Source: Nocardioides allogilvus (GTDB taxonomy: Bacteria > Actinomycetota > Actinomycetes > Propionibacteriales > Nocardioidaceae). From it: a DNA stretch of 64,000 nucleotides. The notes beneath the pieces were generated by a model. It was not told where the DNA came from and did not search any database. It was given only the letters and a program-made list of their open reading frames with translations. The stretch covers positions 92,575 to 156,574 of the forward strand of contig NZ_PZYX01000010.1 of the NCBI RefSeq assembly GCF_003047285.1, read 5' to 3'. This document shows positions 62,910 through 64,000 of this stretch, in pieces (the first letter of the stretch is position 1; every line of letters begins with the position of its first letter). The position numbers were made by a program, and so were the translations under genes.

Positions 62910-63473
62910 ATGGCAAGCACCAACGACCTGAAGAACGGCATGGTCCTCAACATCGAGGGTCAGCTCTGGGCAGTCATCGAGTTCCAGCACGTCAAGCCCG
63001 GCAAGGGCCCGGCCTTCGTGCGCACCAAGCTGAAGAACGTCGAGTCCAACAAGACCGTGGACAAGACCTTCAACGCCGGCACCAAGGTCGAGACGGCCAA
63101 CGTCGACAAGCGGACGATGCAGTACCTCTACAACGACGGCACGTCCTACGTCTTCATGGACACCTCCACCTTCGACCAGCTCGAGGTCGCGCCCGAGATC
63201 GTCGGCGATGCCAAGAACTTCATGCTGGAGAACCAGGACGCCATCGTCGCGACCAACGAGGGCCGCGTGCTCTTCGTCGAGCTCCCCGCCTCCGTCGAGC
63301 TCCTGATCAGCCACACCGACCCGGGCCTGCAGGGCGACCGCTCGACCGGCGGCACCAAGCCCGCCACGCTCGAGACCGGCCACGAGATCCAGGTCCCGCT
63401 GTTCATCACCACCGGCGAGAAGGTCAAGGTCGACACCCGCGACTCGTCCTACCTCGGCCGCGTCAAGAACTGA
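62910..63473 (+). CDS. efp: Translation elongation factor P
   Basis: A 187-residue factor that relieves ribosome stalling at proline stretches. Three beta-barrel domains; the tip loop of domain I is [10 protein letters not shown] with Lys32 at the usual modification position. The C-terminus contains [18 protein letters not shown]. Its TGA overlaps the nusB ATG (TGATG). Confidence 0.97.
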   Translation: MASTNDLKNGMVLNIEGQLWAVIEFQHVKPGKGPAFVRTKLKNVESNKTVDKTFNAGTKVETANVDKRTMQYLYNDGTSYVFMDTSTFDQLEVAPEIVGDAKNFMLENQDAIVATNEGRVLFVELPASVELLISHTDPGLQGDRSTGGTKPATLETGHEIQVPLFITTGEKVKVDTRDSSYLGRVKN

Positions 63474-63880
63474 TGTCGGCTCGCGGCAAGGCCCGCAAGC
63501 GCGCGCTCGACCTGCTCTACGCCTCGGAGATGCGGGCCGAGAGCCCGGTCGTCGCCCTCGAGCGCGCCATCGCGGCCGGCGAGGGCCCGACCAACGACTA
63601 CACCGGCGTCCTGGTGCGCGGCGTGGTCGACAACCAGGCCCGCATCGACGAGCTGCTGAGCGAGTACAGCCAGGGCTGGACGCTGTCGCGCATGCCGGCT
63701 GTCGACCGCAACGTGCTGCGCCTCGGCGTCTTCGAGCTGTTGTACGTCGATGACGTGCCCGACTCCGTCGCCGTGAGCGAGGCGATCAGCCTGGTGCGCG
63801 ACCTGTCGACCGACGAGTCGCCGACCTTCGTCAACGGGATCCTCGGCGCGATGGAGAAAAGCAAGCCCTCCATCGTGTGA
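63473..63880 (+). CDS. nusB: Transcription antitermination factor NusB
   Basis: A 135-residue all-helical protein. It starts [20 protein letters not shown], the RNA-binding arginine-rich NusB start, and contains MPAVDRNVLRLGVFELLY and SEAISLVRDLSTDESPTFVNGIL (partly shown). With NusE it binds boxA RNA for rRNA antitermination. Coupled to efp. In many actinobacteria pyrR and pyrB follow; here the window ends 120 bases later with a repeat-rich stretch. Confidence 0.96.
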   Translation: MSARGKARKRALDLLYASEMRAESPVVALERAIAAGEGPTNDYTGVLVRGVVDNQARIDELLSEYSQGWTLSRMPAVDRNVLRLGVFELLYVDDVPDSVAVSEAISLVRDLSTDESPTFVNGILGAMEKSKPSIV

Positions 63881-63907
63881 CGCTCCCCGGGTGGGGCGTC
63901 CTAGGTG

Positions 63908-64000
63908 TTCTGTCCACGGAGGTTAGGCAGCGGCTCTAGACACAGGTGAAGGCCTCCGGGTGAGGTGTGGAGCAGCGACGCATCTCACCGAACCGGAGGC
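63908..64000. mobile_element. Possible left edge of an insertion sequence (window end)
   Basis: After nusB there is a TGTTCTGTCCACGG-type sequence followed by a large inverted repeat (GCCTCCGG 63952-63959 with CCGGAGGC 63993-64000, plus GTGAG 63960-63964 with CTCAC 63984-63988). From memory, this resembles the leader of actinobacterial IS481-like elements. No transposase is inside the window, so the call is tentative. Confidence 0.25.

Overview
The window is a GC-rich actinobacterial chromosome segment, most likely from Nocardioides or another member of the Nocardioidaceae. This is inferred from gene content and order: thrS, HIT, pgsA, pdxS, pdxT, yebC, ruvCAB, yajC, secDF, apt, relA, then hisS, aspS, rarA, alaS, ruvX, mltG, aroE, aroC, aroK, aroB, aroQ, efp, nusB is a classic actinobacterial backbone. 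An SsgA-family protein, frequent GTG starts, stop/start overlaps (ATGA, GTGA, TGATG) and TAnnnT hexamers 6-8 nt before start codons (leaderless genes) agree. No rRNA gene is present, so species cannot be named.

Layout. 1-2326: polar amino-acid ABC importer, its binding protein cut by the window edge. 2363-5967: two half-transporters forming a heterodimeric ABC exporter. 5980-7102: SsgA-like morphogenesis protein and a PGPGW membrane protein. 7142-8588: tRNA-Val(CAC) followed by an intact IS3-family element inserted in the hairpin after the tRNA. 8592-10125: accessory stretch with an orphan coiled-coil protein and a frame-disrupted membrane protein. 10205-13512: SRPBCC plus FAD-oxidoreductase operon, divergent from a heme-oxygenase-fold plus CDGSH Fe-S pair. 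13517-16229: methyltransferase, tiny membrane protein and a third ABC exporter. 16348-17166: secreted SGNH hydrolase, separated from the exporter by two large palindromes.

17350-24443: thrS, an AurF-type diiron oxygenase with a TetR regulator and a candidate operator, a HIT protein, a carboxyethylornithine-synthase-like dehydrogenase with a Lys-rich micro-protein, an inositol-phosphatase-like enzyme and pgsA. 24486-30063: pdxS and pdxT (vitamin B6), split by an acyltransferase and a four-gene export cassette: three proteins with alternate (SipW-type) signal peptides and a Ser/His signal peptidase. 30063-39351: yebC, ruvCAB, yajC-secDF, apt, relA. 39348-44515: DUF349 protein, metallo-hydrolase, hisS, aspS. 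44729-51074: complete oligopeptide ABC importer in the order C, A, B, D, F with a strong internal hairpin. 51075-58056: rarA, a methyltransferase, two small membrane proteins, alaS, ruvX, mltG. 58056-63880: the shikimate run aroE, prepilin peptidase, aroC, aroK, aroB, aroQ, then efp and nusB. The last 100 bases contain an inverted repeat that may be the edge of another element.

Most of the window is housekeeping. The parts worth a closer look are the SipW-type export cassette, the AurF/TetR unit with its palindromic operator, the complementary degenerate ATP sites of the heterodimeric exporter, the coupled heme-oxygenase-fold/CDGSH pair, and the IS insertion in the tRNA terminator. I did not find a clearly new multi-gene system.
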